The notes: generated by a model from the sequence alone, not told the origin. A DNA stretch of 64,000 nt from an uncultured Hungatella sp. (GCA_910579515.1 CAJTUV010000013.1:12548-76547); one strand, 5' to 3'. Numbered from the stretch's first letter, positions 32,489 through 41,321 are shown. Numbers and translations: made by a program.

Positions 32489-33391
32489 ATGAAACAAGGA
32501 GTCAGCCGCACAAAAAAGCCATGGTTTGATAAAGTGGCTATCATGTTTATTGCTCCTGCTTTTATTTTTTATACGTTATTTATTATCTGGCCTACCATCA
32601 GCAGCGTTTATTACAGCTTTACCTCCTGGGACGGTATCAGTTCCAAGATCAATTTTATAGGACTGGGAAATTATAAAGAGATTTTTACCAGCGCCCGCTT
32701 TGGCAATGCGCTGAAAAACACGATCATTCTCACCGTATTTATTTCCATTTTTGAAAATGCCTTTGCCCTGGGGCTGGCGTTAATTGTGGACAATGTGAGA
32801 TGGTGCAAGAATCTTTTTCGAAGTGCATTCTATATTCCAGTGCTGATTTCGGGGATTGTGTCTGGTTTTATCTGGAAAATCATGTACAACTACAATTTTG
32901 GAGCCATCAATTCCATGCTCACAGCAATAGGAATGGGAGATTTGAAGCAGGACTGGCTGGGAAACACATCTCTTACCCTGATTATGGTTGGCGTTGTGCT
33001 GGTGTGGAAGGGCGCGGGATATTATATGATTATCTATTTAGCGTCCCTGCAGAGCGTTTCCACAGACATTATTGAGGCTGCTGACATCGACGGGGCTTCC
33101 CCGATTCAGAAGTTTAAGAGTATCACGGTTCCCATGATTTCCGGTGCGTTTACCATCAATTTTACGCTGTCTTTGATTAACGGGTTAAAGGTGTTTGACC
33201 AGATTTCGGTTATGACAGACGGCGGACCTGGGTTTACCTCAGAGACTTTGGTGTATCTTTTGTATAAGGTAGGATTTAATGAAGGGCGTCAGGGATTTGG
33301 AACCGCAGTAGGCATTGTACTGTTGTTTCTTATCATTGTTTTGAATACCATACAACAGAAATTTTTAAGAAGCAGGGAGGTGCAGTTATAA
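32489..33391 (+). CDS. Sugar ABC transporter permease, MalF/UgpA type
   Basis: A 300-residue inner-membrane subunit with six hydrophobic segments, first at about 17-40 (VAIMFIAPAFIFYTLFIIWP). The EAA loop that docks to the ATPase reads IIEAADIDGASPIQKFKSIT. This is the first of the paired CUT1 permeases. The start has GAGGAGGG nine bases upstream. The stop and the next start share one base (TAATG at 33389-33393), so the two permeases are translated together in equal amounts. Confidence 0.93.
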   Translation: MKQGVSRTKKPWFDKVAIMFIAPAFIFYTLFIIWPTISSVYYSFTSWDGISSKINFIGLGNYKEIFTSARFGNALKNTIILTVFISIFENAFALGLALIVDNVRWCKNLFRSAFYIPVLISGIVSGFIWKIMYNYNFGAINSMLTAIGMGDLKQDWLGNTSLTLIMVGVVLVWKGAGYYMIIYLASLQSVSTDIIEAADIDGASPIQKFKSITVPMISGAFTINFTLSLINGLKVFDQISVMTDGGPGFTSETLVYLLYKVGFNEGRQGFGTAVGIVLLFLIIVLNTIQQKFLRSREVQL

Positions 33392-34227
33392 TGAGAGCTG
33401 TAAAAAAGCCTAAGACTTCTGATTTTATTTTGCTTGCAGTCACCATAGTGCTTGGGGTATTATTTATCTATCCGGTGCTGTTTGCCTTAATGTCTGCGTT
33501 TAAAAGCAACGGAGATATTTTAAAGAGCCCAATCGCGTTTCCTACTTCTTTTTATACACAGAATTTTAAGGATTTGTTTGCCCAGTCAGACTTTGCCACG
33601 GCGATCGTACACAGCGTATTTCTAACTGTGGTGTCAGAGCTTCTTATTGTGTGTATTGTGCCTATGGCCGCTTACGGAATTGAACGGCGGCCTGGAAAGA
33701 TGACGGGATTTATTTATACCTTCTTTCTGGCGGGGATGATGATACCGTTCCATCTGTACATGTTTCCTCTGTTTAAGCAGATGAAGGTTTTCCATATTTT
33801 TGGAACGATGGCCGGCCCCATTGTATGTTACATCTCAGGCTCTATTGCCTTTGGCACTTTACTGTACTCCAGTTTTTTAAAGGGGATTCCTCTGGAAATT
33901 GAAGAGGCGGCTCAGATTGACGGGTGTTCGCCTTTTCAGACCTTTTGGAAGGTGACGTTTCCTCTTCTTGGCCCATGTACAGGCTCCATGATTATTTTAA
34001 ACGGTTTGGGAATCTGGAATGATTATCTTATGCCTTATCTGGCTCTTCCAAGTGGAAAAGCCAAGACCATTACCGTGGAGATTGCCTCGTTTGTGGGACA
34101 GTATACTGCCAGATGGGACATCGTGTTTGCAGGAACCATCATTTCTATTATTCCGGCGCTGGCTATTTTCTGCATGTTCCAGAAATATTTTGTGAAAGGG
34201 ATTACGGCAGGGGCGGCTAAGGGGTGA
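33391..34227 (+). CDS. Sugar ABC transporter permease, MalG/UgpE type
   Basis: A 278-residue membrane subunit with six hydrophobic segments and the EAA loop LEIEEAAQIDGCSPFQTFWKV split here as EIEEAAQIDGCSPFQ. It forms the channel with the preceding permease. The C-terminus (MFQKYFVKGITAGAAKG) is the usual MalG-like ending. The sensor kinase gene follows within 40 bases, so the transporter and its two-component regulator form one unit. Confidence 0.93.
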   Translation: MRAVKKPKTSDFILLAVTIVLGVLFIYPVLFALMSAFKSNGDILKSPIAFPTSFYTQNFKDLFAQSDFATAIVHSVFLTVVSELLIVCIVPMAAYGIERRPGKMTGFIYTFFLAGMMIPFHLYMFPLFKQMKVFHIFGTMAGPIVCYISGSIAFGTLLYSSFLKGIPLEIEEAAQIDGCSPFQTFWKVTFPLLGPCTGSMIILNGLGIWNDYLMPYLALPSGKAKTITVEIASFVGQYTARWDIVFAGTIISIIPALAIFCMFQKYFVKGITAGAAKG

Positions 34228-34265
34228 GACCTTTGAAAGGCGGCCAAGGGATACGGGAGATTAAG

Positions 34266-36209
34266 ATGAAGAGTGGGAAAAAAAGGATCAATGTGAATTT
34301 GTATCATAAGTTTGCTCTGGCAATGATTTTGCTGGGGCTTTTTCCCATGTTGGTGCTTTCTACGTTTATGATGAATCATATGCTGAAGGAGTATCGCAAT
34401 TCCCTGGCCCAGAATTATGAGCAGGCGGCGATCCATATCTCTTCCAGTGTGGAAAATATGTTGTCCGTGTATAATAATGCGTCCAAGTCCGTGTATTCTT
34501 ATGAGCCTGGGAGTCAGAAACAAGGGATGGATTATTCTTCTGGGTTTGACAATGTCAGACAGATCTTGACAGGAGAGATTTATGACCCTCAGGAGAGAAG
34601 CAGTCAGAGGGAAAGCGAGATGCGGCTCTTTTTGCAGAATATTGAAAACATGGACGGCTATCTTTATGCGGTGCATTTTTTGGCGGACAGTGAGGAGACT
34701 GGGAAGCTTACGTTTCATTTCAGCAGGAGAAATACATTTTTTAATAATGAGGATAAATTTTATCAGGCTATGGATTATGGGAATTGGGACAAGACCTCGA
34801 AAAATCTTCTTTTAGTTCCTACTCACAAGGCGGATTATTATAATGGAATGAGCAGCGATGTGTTTACCGTTGCCAGAAACTATTTTGACATCCGAGGGGA
34901 GATCGGCAGGGAGAAGTACATTGGAACCCTGTTCCAGGATATTGATATTGAAAAGCTGCGGCTGATTAGTAAGAAGGTCCACATTGATGGGGCTCAGAGT
35001 ATCTGGCTGTTGAATGGGCAAGGAGACTGCTTTTTTTCTACCGATGAGGAGCAGATAGGCAGAAATCTTGTGAGGGAAGGACTTTTGCCTGCAGATTCTA
35101 AAGATACCATGGTGATCTCTACAGGGGAGAACGGGTATGGACTGAAGGTGGTCATTGCCGTTGACACAAGGGAAGCGTTTGGAAGAATCAGTTCCATTCA
35201 GGTTACCATGTATTTGTTTTTGGCCATCTGCGCTGCGGCTCTTTTGCTGGCTTCTATTTATTTTTCCAGAAAGCTGACCCAGCCGATTCACAACATGATG
35301 GAGCAGATGAGTCAGGTAGAAAGCGGTAATTTTGATATTCAGCTTCCTGTGGAGAGCGGGGATGAAATCGGGGTGCTGTCGGAACGGTTTAACCGTATGT
35401 CTTGGGAATTAAAAAACTATATTAACCAGTCTTATGTGGCCCAGATTAAGAAGAATGAGGCGGAGCTTACGGCCTTAAAGTCTCAGATCTATCCCCATTT
35501 TTTATACAATACTCTGGAAATTATCCGCATGACGGCTTTGGATAACCAGGATGAGCAGGTGTCTCAGATGATAGAAGCTTTGTCTGAGCAGATCCATTAT
35601 CTTATCGGGCCCATGCAGGATATGGTGCCTCTGGAAAAGGAGGTGGAGATTGTCCGAAAGTATGTGTATCTTTTGAATTGCAGGATTTCCGGCAAGGTTT
35701 ATCTCAATGTCAAGACGCCGGGGAGTCATGAGATTCTGGTGCCAAAGCTGATTTTACAGCCCCTGGTAGAAAATGCCTATGTTCATGGCATCAAGCCGAA
35801 AAACGGCAGGGGGAGTATTATGATTGAGACTTCTGAAAGGGACAGGCGGCTGGAGCTTTCGGTGATTGACAACGGCGTGGGGATGAAGGAGACAGAGATT
35901 GAGAAGCTTAAAGAGTTTCTTTCAGGGGAAGAGCCTGGAATTAAAAATGAATACAACTGGCAGAGCATTGGTCTGAAAAATGTTCACGACCGCATCCGGT
36001 TTCTGTATGGTGAGGAGTATGGAATCCGCATCACCAGCACTGTGGGAGTGGGGACTATGATTCAGGTGCTTTTGCCTTATGAGAAAGCGCGGCATGGGGG
36101 AAGGAATGTTAAAGTTAGTTCTTGCAGACGACGAACCGGTGATTGTCAGAGGAATCAAAAAGCTGGTGGATTGGGAGAAGCTTGGAATCCTGATTGTAGG
36201 AGAGTATGA
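34266..36209 (+). CDS. YesM-type sensor histidine kinase
   Basis: A 647-residue membrane kinase. One segment near residues 13-37 and another near 315-340 enclose a large extracellular sensor. A HAMP linker (about 340-392) leads to a His_kinase domain with His411 in YPHFLYNTLEI and an ATPase domain with LVENAYVHGIKP and DNGVGM. ATG 34266 has GGGAGA five bases upstream; a GTG at 34224 overlapping the permease stop lacks spacing. The last 35 codons overlap the response regulator gene by 104 bases, and the tail after LLPYEKA is basic and cysteine-rich, unlike the family's usual end. It should sense extracellular sugar, possibly through the binding protein, and phosphorylate the next gene's product. 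Confidence 0.92.
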   Translation: MKSGKKRINVNLYHKFALAMILLGLFPMLVLSTFMMNHMLKEYRNSLAQNYEQAAIHISSSVENMLSVYNNASKSVYSYEPGSQKQGMDYSSGFDNVRQILTGEIYDPQERSSQRESEMRLFLQNIENMDGYLYAVHFLADSEETGKLTFHFSRRNTFFNNEDKFYQAMDYGNWDKTSKNLLLVPTHKADYYNGMSSDVFTVARNYFDIRGEIGREKYIGTLFQDIDIEKLRLISKKVHIDGAQSIWLLNGQGDCFFSTDEEQIGRNLVREGLLPADSKDTMVISTGENGYGLKVVIAVDTREAFGRISSIQVTMYLFLAICAAALLLASIYFSRKLTQPIHNMMEQMSQVESGNFDIQLPVESGDEIGVLSERFNRMSWELKNYINQSYVAQIKKNEAELTALKSQIYPHFLYNTLEIIRMTALDNQDEQVSQMIEALSEQIHYLIGPMQDMVPLEKEVEIVRKYVYLLNCRISGKVYLNVKTPGSHEILVPKLILQPLVENAYVHGIKPKNGRGSIMIETSERDRRLELSVIDNGVGMKETEIEKLKEFLSGEEPGIKNEYNWQSIGLKNVHDRIRFLYGEEYGIRITSTVGVGTMIQVLLPYEKARHGGRNVKVSSCRRRTGDCQRNQKAGGLGEAWNPDCRRV

Positions 36210-37596
36210 GAACGGAGGAAGCGCCATGGAAGGAATTTTGGGGCTGAAACCAGATATCGCTCTTTTGGATATCAGTATGCCGGGAATGGATGGAATTGAA
36301 ATCCTGAAAAATATCCGAAGGTTAAATCTGTCTACCAAGGTGATTTTTATCAGCGGATTTCAGGATTTTGAGTATGCAAAAAGCGCCGTTACTTATGGGG
36401 CTGTAGATTATCTGCTAAAGCCTGTCATACTGGAAGAGCTTCTTCATGCCATAGAGAAGGCGGCGGAGCTGGCAAATGGAGGAAGCGTTTCTGTTTACAG
36501 AGAGGAGAAAAGACAGCAAATGGTTGTTCTGGAGGAGACTACATATCTGCCTGTTCTGGCTGAGATTGTTTTTGACGGAACAGAAAACGAGCAGATGAAA
36601 AGGCTGATTTATTTTTCGTTTCACAGCTTTTTAGAGGAATATCTGGCAGAGAAACAGCTGGGGATTTTATTTTCCAAGGACAATCATACAGTCATGATTT
36701 TTAAAGGGATTCCTCTTGACAGGGTCAGGAAGGCGCTTCTTGATCTCCAGGAAAGGACCAGTGACATCATGGAGAAGAGGACGGCCTTTTTCATAGGCGG
36801 TTTGGTGGACTCTATGAGCCAGATTCCACAGGAGTATGAGCGCTGCCTTGATATGAGGCGGTATCTGTTTTTCCTGGACCAGATTAAGATTCCGATTCTG
36901 TGCGCCGGGGAGCGGGTGTTCTCCAGACAGGTGGGGATGAAAGAGATTTCTGATGCCAGGGAAAGGATGGTGGACGCGGTTTTTGCCCAGGAGGAGGAAG
37001 GATTTGTTAAGGCTTTTGAGTGGTTTTCTACAGTGCTGTGTATGGCCTGTGACGGCCGCAAAGAGGACGCCTGCTATTATTTCTGCTCCAGCATTCGTTT
37101 CATAGAAGAGAAGATGGGGGCAATGAATCTTCCTGGGAGAGAGCCGGATGTGGGAGAGCTTTTAAAAAAGGGCAGGGCCTGTGAGGATTATGGGCAGATG
37201 AAGGCGTTCTTCCTGGAATATCTGGAAGGATACCTAAAGCATTTTCGAGAAATGATGGAGAGCAGCGAAAAGAAGGATATTGTGTATGCAAAGGCGTACA
37301 TTGAGGAACACTATCAGGAGAATCTGTCTTTAGAGGTTTTGGCTGGGATTGTTCATATGAATCCTTATTATTTCAGCAGCTTTTTTAAGAAACATGCAGG
37401 AGAGAATTTTAAGGATTATGTGAATAAGGTCAGGATTTCTCACGCGGTGTCTCTCCTTTTGTCTACGGACAAAAAGACGTATGAGATCGCCATGGAGACT
37501 GGGTTTCGGGACGCCAGGTCTTTTTCAGAGGTGTTTTCCAGGATTTATGGGGAGACGCCCAGTAGTTATAAGAAAAGAGTAAAGAGCAGGCGTTGA
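36106..37596 (+). CDS. YesN-type response regulator with AraC DNA-binding domain
   Basis: A 496-residue regulator. The receiver has acidic residues in LVLADDEPVIVRG, acceptor Asp55 (LLDISMPGMDG) and lysine in YLLKPV. A long middle region (about 140-385) is of the type found between the two domains in YesN proteins. The C-terminus is an AraC double helix-turn-helix: LSLEVLAGIVHMNPYYFSSFF, then YEIAMETGFRDARSFSEVFS and GETPSSYKKR. It should activate the sugar transporter genes. ATG 36106 follows GGGGGAAGGA; the start lies inside the kinase gene, which it overlaps by 104 bases. Its stop codon lies inside the -35 of the next promoter. Confidence 0.92.
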   Translation: MLKLVLADDEPVIVRGIKKLVDWEKLGILIVGEYENGGSAMEGILGLKPDIALLDISMPGMDGIEILKNIRRLNLSTKVIFISGFQDFEYAKSAVTYGAVDYLLKPVILEELLHAIEKAAELANGGSVSVYREEKRQQMVVLEETTYLPVLAEIVFDGTENEQMKRLIYFSFHSFLEEYLAEKQLGILFSKDNHTVMIFKGIPLDRVRKALLDLQERTSDIMEKRTAFFIGGLVDSMSQIPQEYERCLDMRRYLFFLDQIKIPILCAGERVFSRQVGMKEISDARERMVDAVFAQEEEGFVKAFEWFSTVLCMACDGRKEDACYYFCSSIRFIEEKMGAMNLPGREPDVGELLKKGRACEDYGQMKAFFLEYLEGYLKHFREMMESSEKKDIVYAKAYIEEHYQENLSLEVLAGIVHMNPYYFSSFFKKHAGENFKDYVNKVRISHAVSLLLSTDKKTYEIAMETGFRDARSFSEVFSRIYGETPSSYKKRVKSRR

Positions 37597-37620
37597 CAAT
37601 TTATTCCAAACTGCTATAAT
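37593..37620 (+). promoter_or_regulatory. Consensus promoter of the HExxH protein gene
   Basis: A perfect TTGACA (37593-37598) and a perfect TATAAT (37615-37620) are 16 bases apart, with an extended TGC just before the -10. The -35 overlaps the stop of the response regulator. This is the best promoter in the window and predicts strong constitutive expression. Confidence 0.82.
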
Positions 37621-37669
37621 GAAATTATAGGGAGGGGTAAACCTGCATGTTTTTTAAGGAGGTTGTCTT

Positions 37670-38140
37670 ATGAACGTTTCACTTTCGCCAAATCAGATGT
37701 CCTTGCGATTGTCCGCCTATGCTTCTTTGGGGGCTGTGCCGGGTGGACTTAGGACCGTGGGGGCACAGGACGGACAAAAGACAGGCAGGCCCGGCGACTA
37801 CGACACGTATGAATGCCAGACCTGTAAAAACAGGAAATACAAGGATGGTTCCAACGATATGGGAGTTTCCTTTAAGACTCCCACAAAACTAAGCCCTGAG
37901 AGGGCCGCTTTTGCCGTCCGCTCCCATGAGATGGAGCATGTGTCCAGAGCCAAAGCCAAGGCTGCGAGGGAGGATTCCAAGATCGTCTCCCAGTCTGTCA
38001 GCTACCGGACCGGAGTTTGTCCAGAATGTGGAAAGACATATCTGGCAGGGGGAACCACAAAAACCGTGTTCCGCTCTGCGCCTGAGACTTATGACAAGGA
38101 GCCTGCGAAAAAGGGAGCTTATGTGGATCTTAAGGTTTAA
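37670..38140 (+). CDS. Small putative zinc metalloprotease-like protein (HExxH) with cysteine pairs
   Basis: A 156-residue protein with a HExxH motif, His86-Glu87 and His90 in RSHEMEHVSRA, flanked by two cysteine pairs, CQTCKNRKY and CPECGKTYL, that could bind a structural zinc. The N-terminal 45 residues are low in structure, and no signal peptide is present. The VRSHEMEHV arrangement resembles the SprA-related putative metalloprotease family, which is poorly characterised. The start follows TTTAAGGAGGTTGTCTT, and its promoter matches consensus, so it is probably abundant. It converges on citXG, with the ends overlapping by 11 bases. Function is unknown. Confidence 0.75.
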   Translation: MNVSLSPNQMSLRLSAYASLGAVPGGLRTVGAQDGQKTGRPGDYDTYECQTCKNRKYKDGSNDMGVSFKTPTKLSPERAAFAVRSHEMEHVSRAKAKAAREDSKIVSQSVSYRTGVCPECGKTYLAGGTTKTVFRSAPETYDKEPAKKGAYVDLKV

Positions 38141-39533
38141 CCGCAATAAGCCATGGATCCTCTTCCAGAGAATAGATAAAATAGGTTAAGGCCAGCATGT
38201 CCGCGCTTCCTCCGGGAGAGAGGTTTTTTTGGATGAACTCGTCATCCAGCTTTCGGATTTCCTTTAGATACTCCTGGGGCCCAAGTTTTTTTTCCAAAAG
38301 GGTCCCGATCTTTTTTTGAACCTGTTTCATAGTCTCATAATCAGAACGGGCCAAAAGATTGGTGTCTGAGGCGTTGGCGATGATGTGTAATAAGGTGAAG
38401 ACGCCGGCGTTGTTGGCGGAGAATCCCTGTGCTATGTAGCCGCGAAAAACCGGCAAAGCCAGATGAAAGACTGTGGGATATCCGCCGGCTGCCTCGCCAC
38501 GTATTCCGGTGACGCCATATTTGGCGTATAGCATTTCTCCGTGGGTTTTGGCCGTCTTTTCTGTGATACCGTTAAAATCCTCCAAAAGATGGCTGGTCAT
38601 GGCCATGCAGGTTTCCACAAATCTATTTTCTGTAAACGGCAGTTGGTTTCCGTACAAATAGCCTAAGACGCAGCAGAAGATGCCTAAGGAGAAAATCATA
38701 CCCTTGTGGGTATTGACTCCGCCGGTGGCCTGTCTCATCACCTGCTCTGCCTCAAGACCGATAGAGCGCAAAAGGGCAAAGATTTGATGGCGGGGCCGGC
38801 GGCAGTTTAAAATACCGCAGAGGGTAAATTCCTCAAAAAAGCGGTTTAAAGACACCGCACTGCGCTGAAAAGTATAGAAATCCATGTCTTTATGGGCTCC
38901 CGAATTGTTCCGGTCTACCAGGCCCGGCTTTGGGGTGGCGGCCACCTCATATAGCAAGGCCCTCATACACAGGGAAGAAATATGGCTGGCATATTGGCGG
39001 TTAAAGTAATCTGCCATGATCTCACACTCTTTTTGAAGCAGCTCCTCTACCGTATGGGCTCTGGAACGGCTGCACACAAAGGCATTCTGGCTGCAAATCA
39101 AACATTTTCTGGGCTCTTTTTCAAAATCTTCCCGAGATACTTTCTTTCCATCAGTCTGAATCACATCCAAATCAAAAAGCCGCCCAAGACGGGTGCGTTC
39201 TTCCAATCGGCATAAAATTTCCTTTATCTTTTTAGGCTCTCCATCAATCACAAGAAACGCCTCATATCCGGTTATGTCTTTTATCTGCTTTTGTGCGATA
39301 ACAGGCAGACGCCAGGCCAAGCACTGGGTCTGAATCAGGCGAAGGCCCTCAAAAAAAGTGCGCACTGCAAGGGGAAATACCTTTACAGGCCCTACGATGT
39401 TTAAGGTAAAGGAAATTAAAGGCAGGCTGTATTCTGAGAGAAGGGCCTGCTGAAGCGCCTGCCTGCGTTCCCTGGCCGCCATCATTCTCTCTAAATCCAC
39501 ATACTCCCCTACAACGATTTTTTGAATATCCAT
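38130..39533 (-). CDS. citXG: CitX-CitG fusion for citrate lyase prosthetic group synthesis
   Basis: A 467-residue fusion. Residues 1-175 match CitX (RERRQALQQALLSEY, SFTLNIVGPVK, RCLIC-type cysteines), which attaches the prosthetic group to the citrate lyase acyl carrier protein. Residues about 185-467 match CitG (MRALLYEVAATPKPGLVD, ATGGVNTHKGMIFSLG, GIRGEAAGGYPTVF), which makes triphosphoribosyl-dephospho-CoA from ATP and dephospho-CoA. Fusions of these two are known. The unusual point is isolation: no citrate lyase subunit (citDEF) or ligase (citC) is in the window, so the target is elsewhere or a related lyase. It starts after GAGAGGGAGCT and has its own promoter. Confidence 0.92.
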   Translation of the reverse strand: MDIQKIVVGEYVDLERMMAARERRQALQQALLSEYSLPLISFTLNIVGPVKVFPLAVRTFFEGLRLIQTQCLAWRLPVIAQKQIKDITGYEAFLVIDGEPKKIKEILCRLEERTRLGRLFDLDVIQTDGKKVSREDFEKEPRKCLICSQNAFVCSRSRAHTVEELLQKECEIMADYFNRQYASHISSLCMRALLYEVAATPKPGLVDRNNSGAHKDMDFYTFQRSAVSLNRFFEEFTLCGILNCRRPRHQIFALLRSIGLEAEQVMRQATGGVNTHKGMIFSLGIFCCVLGYLYGNQLPFTENRFVETCMAMTSHLLEDFNGITEKTAKTHGEMLYAKYGVTGIRGEAAGGYPTVFHLALPVFRGYIAQGFSANNAGVFTLLHIIANASDTNLLARSDYETMKQVQKKIGTLLEKKLGPQEYLKEIRKLDDEFIQKNLSPGGSADMLALTYFIYSLEEDPWLIAVKP

Positions 39534-39564
39534 AGCTCCCTCTCATCCGAATGATTATGAGGTT

Positions 39565-39593
39565 ATTATAGCGGAATTTTGGGAGAATGGGAA
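39565..39593 (-). promoter_or_regulatory. Promoter of citXG
   Basis: On the minus strand, TTCCCA (39593-39588) and a perfect TATAAT (39570-39565) are 17 bases apart. The citXG start is 31 bases downstream. It separates citXG from the ABC genes that precede it on the same strand. Confidence 0.5.
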
Positions 39594-39613
39594 GAGGAGT
39601 TTTCCTATGACGG

Positions 39614-40411
39614 TTATCCGGTTATCTTTTTTTCTAAAACAGCGATTCCTTGGTAAAGGAGTGTGGATACAATGCACAAAATAACAATGGCCATGACCAG
39701 CATATCCATTTTAAATACCTGAGAAGCATAAATGATCAGATATCCTAATCCGGCCTTGGCAGATAAAAATTCTCCAATAATCACTCCCACCAGACACAGT
39801 CCCACATTCACCTTCATGTTACTGATAATTAAGGGAATCGAGCCGGGGATTAACACCTTTGTAAGCACATCCTTCTTAGAGCCGCCCAGAGAATAAATCA
39901 ATTTTATCTTGTCTGGATTCGTCTGTACGAATCCGGTGTGCAGCGTTAAAATGGAGCCGAACACAGCCACAGAGACAGCAGCCACAATGACGGTTTTCAT
40001 GTTATTTCCCAGCCATACAATGAGAAGGGGAGCCAGGGCGGACTTGGGGAGGCTGTTGAGCATCACCAGATACGGTTCCAGCACTTCCGAGGCGGTACGG
40101 CTGGCCCAAAGCCCTACGGCCACGGCCACAGCGATGGTTACCACCAGGAAAAAACTGACGACAGTCTCATAAAGCGTCACGCCGATATGGAGAAAAATGC
40201 TTCCGTCAGCGGTCATTCGTATAAAGCAGGCTCCAATGCGGGAGGGACTGCCAAAGATAAACGCATCGATGATCTCCAGCCTGGCACACAATTCCCAGAC
40301 AGCAAGAAATAAAACGAAGAGAAAGACTCTGATAATGCGCACCTGAGTTTTGTGCTGCTTTTCTTTTGCAAGAAATTCCTGTTGAGTTAATGTGGGGGTG
40401 GCTTCTCTCAT
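39614..40411 (-). CDS. ABC transporter permease, NitT/TauT (SsuC) type
   Basis: A 265-residue membrane subunit with six hydrophobic segments and the family's permease core: SEVLEPYLVMLNSLPKSALA, PLLIVWLGNN and a coupling loop near GGSKKDVLTKVLIPGSIP. Members import nitrate, sulfonates, thiamine precursors and similar small molecules. ATG 40411 overlaps the ATPase stop (ATGA on the minus strand) and has AAGGAG upstream; an ATG at 40432 has no ribosome site. No substrate-binding protein lies beside it, so the substrate cannot be inferred. Confidence 0.9.
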   Translation of the reverse strand: MREATPTLTQQEFLAKEKQHKTQVRIIRVFLFVLFLAVWELCARLEIIDAFIFGSPSRIGACFIRMTADGSIFLHIGVTLYETVVSFFLVVTIAVAVAVGLWASRTASEVLEPYLVMLNSLPKSALAPLLIVWLGNNMKTVIVAAVSVAVFGSILTLHTGFVQTNPDKIKLIYSLGGSKKDVLTKVLIPGSIPLIISNMKVNVGLCLVGVIIGEFLSAKAGLGYLIIYASQVFKMDMLVMAIVILCIVSTLLYQGIAVLEKKITG

Positions 40412-41172
40412 GGGTTTTTCAGCTCCTTCCATAATTGATTAAAATAAGATGAAAATTCAGGCGCATTTCTTCTGGAAAGCGGCCGGTCGAACTCTTCTGG
40501 AAAACGGACTTCCATGATTCCCTTGACTCTTCCCGGCCGGTTGGTGAGAATCAGGATTCTGTCCGCTACAGAGATGGCCTCGGAAAGATCGTGAGTGATA
40601 AGGACTGCGGTCTTCTTTTCTGTGCGAATGATAGAGCTGATATCATCGCAGACTTCCAGGCGAGTCTGGTAATCCAGGGCAGAAAAGGGTTCATCTAAAA
40701 GTAAGATGTCCGGCTTTAAGGCCATGGTGCGGATTAAAGCCGCCCTTTGACGCATGCCGCCGGATAATTGAGAAGGTTTGGAATCTTTAAATAGGGAAAG
40801 ACCATAGGTGTCCAGCATCTGAAGCAGCTCTTCTTTTGCATCTTTATCGAGGCGGTTTTGAATCTCTAAGCCAAGAGACACATTGGACAGAATGGTGCGC
40901 CACTCAAAAAGATGATCCTTTTGCAGCATATATCCAATCCTTGCATCGCTGTCCTGGCGAGGAATCCCGTCGATGAGAATACTGCCTTTTTCCGGTTCAA
41001 TCAATCCACAAAGAAGAGACAGCAAGGTGGATTTGCCGCAACCGGAAGGCCCTACAATGGCAAAAAAATCGCCGTCTTCTACAGAAAATGATATATTGGA
41101 AAGGGCTGTGGTTTCGCCTTCTAATGTATGATAAGAGTAATGTAAGCCTTTGACTTCCAGTTTTTTTTTCAT
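40408..41172 (-). CDS. ABC transporter ATP-binding protein, NitT/TauT type
   Basis: A 254-residue ATPase with Walker A GPSGCGKST, Q-loop MLQKDHLFEW, signature LSGGMRQRAAL, Walker B ILLLDEPFSALD and H-loop ITHDLSEA. It powers the permease encoded immediately after it, coupled by an ATGA overlap. ATG 41172 follows AGGAGG with good spacing and starts the family N-terminus MKKKLEVKGLHYSY; the frame is open a further 71 codons upstream, but that stretch is not conserved-looking. The pair lacks a binding protein in this window. The 218 bases to the divergent sigma-like gene hold the regulatory region, including a short dyad ATACC-N5-GGTAT near 41200. Confidence 0.9.
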   Translation of the reverse strand: MKKKLEVKGLHYSYHTLEGETTALSNISFSVEDGDFFAIVGPSGCGKSTLLSLLCGLIEPEKGSILIDGIPRQDSDARIGYMLQKDHLFEWRTILSNVSLGLEIQNRLDKDAKEELLQMLDTYGLSLFKDSKPSQLSGGMRQRAALIRTMALKPDILLLDEPFSALDYQTRLEVCDDISSIIRTEKKTAVLITHDLSEAISVADRILILTNRPGRVKGIMEVRFPEEFDRPLSRRNAPEFSSYFNQLWKELKNP

Positions 41173-41321
41173 GAATAGCCTCCTAAAATAGAAATAGGGG
41201 ATACCGCAATGGGTATAGTTTATATTATGTTTATGGAAAAAAAGAGTGTCAGGCGAAGGCTTAACAGCCATGTGCACAGTAAGAAAATTTCGGAAAATTT
41301 GAACATTTCCATAAGAAACAC

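Noticed and set aside
34224..34266. GTG start at 34224 for the YesM-type kinase
   Set aside because: It overlaps the permease stop but has no properly spaced ribosome site, and adds 14 residues without family similarity; ATG 34266 with GGGAGA is better.
36079..36209. Frameshift at the end of the YesM-type kinase
   Set aside because: The kinase's conserved ATPase motifs are complete before the overlap and the regulator starts normally at 36106 with a good ribosome site, so readthrough of a lost stop is simpler.
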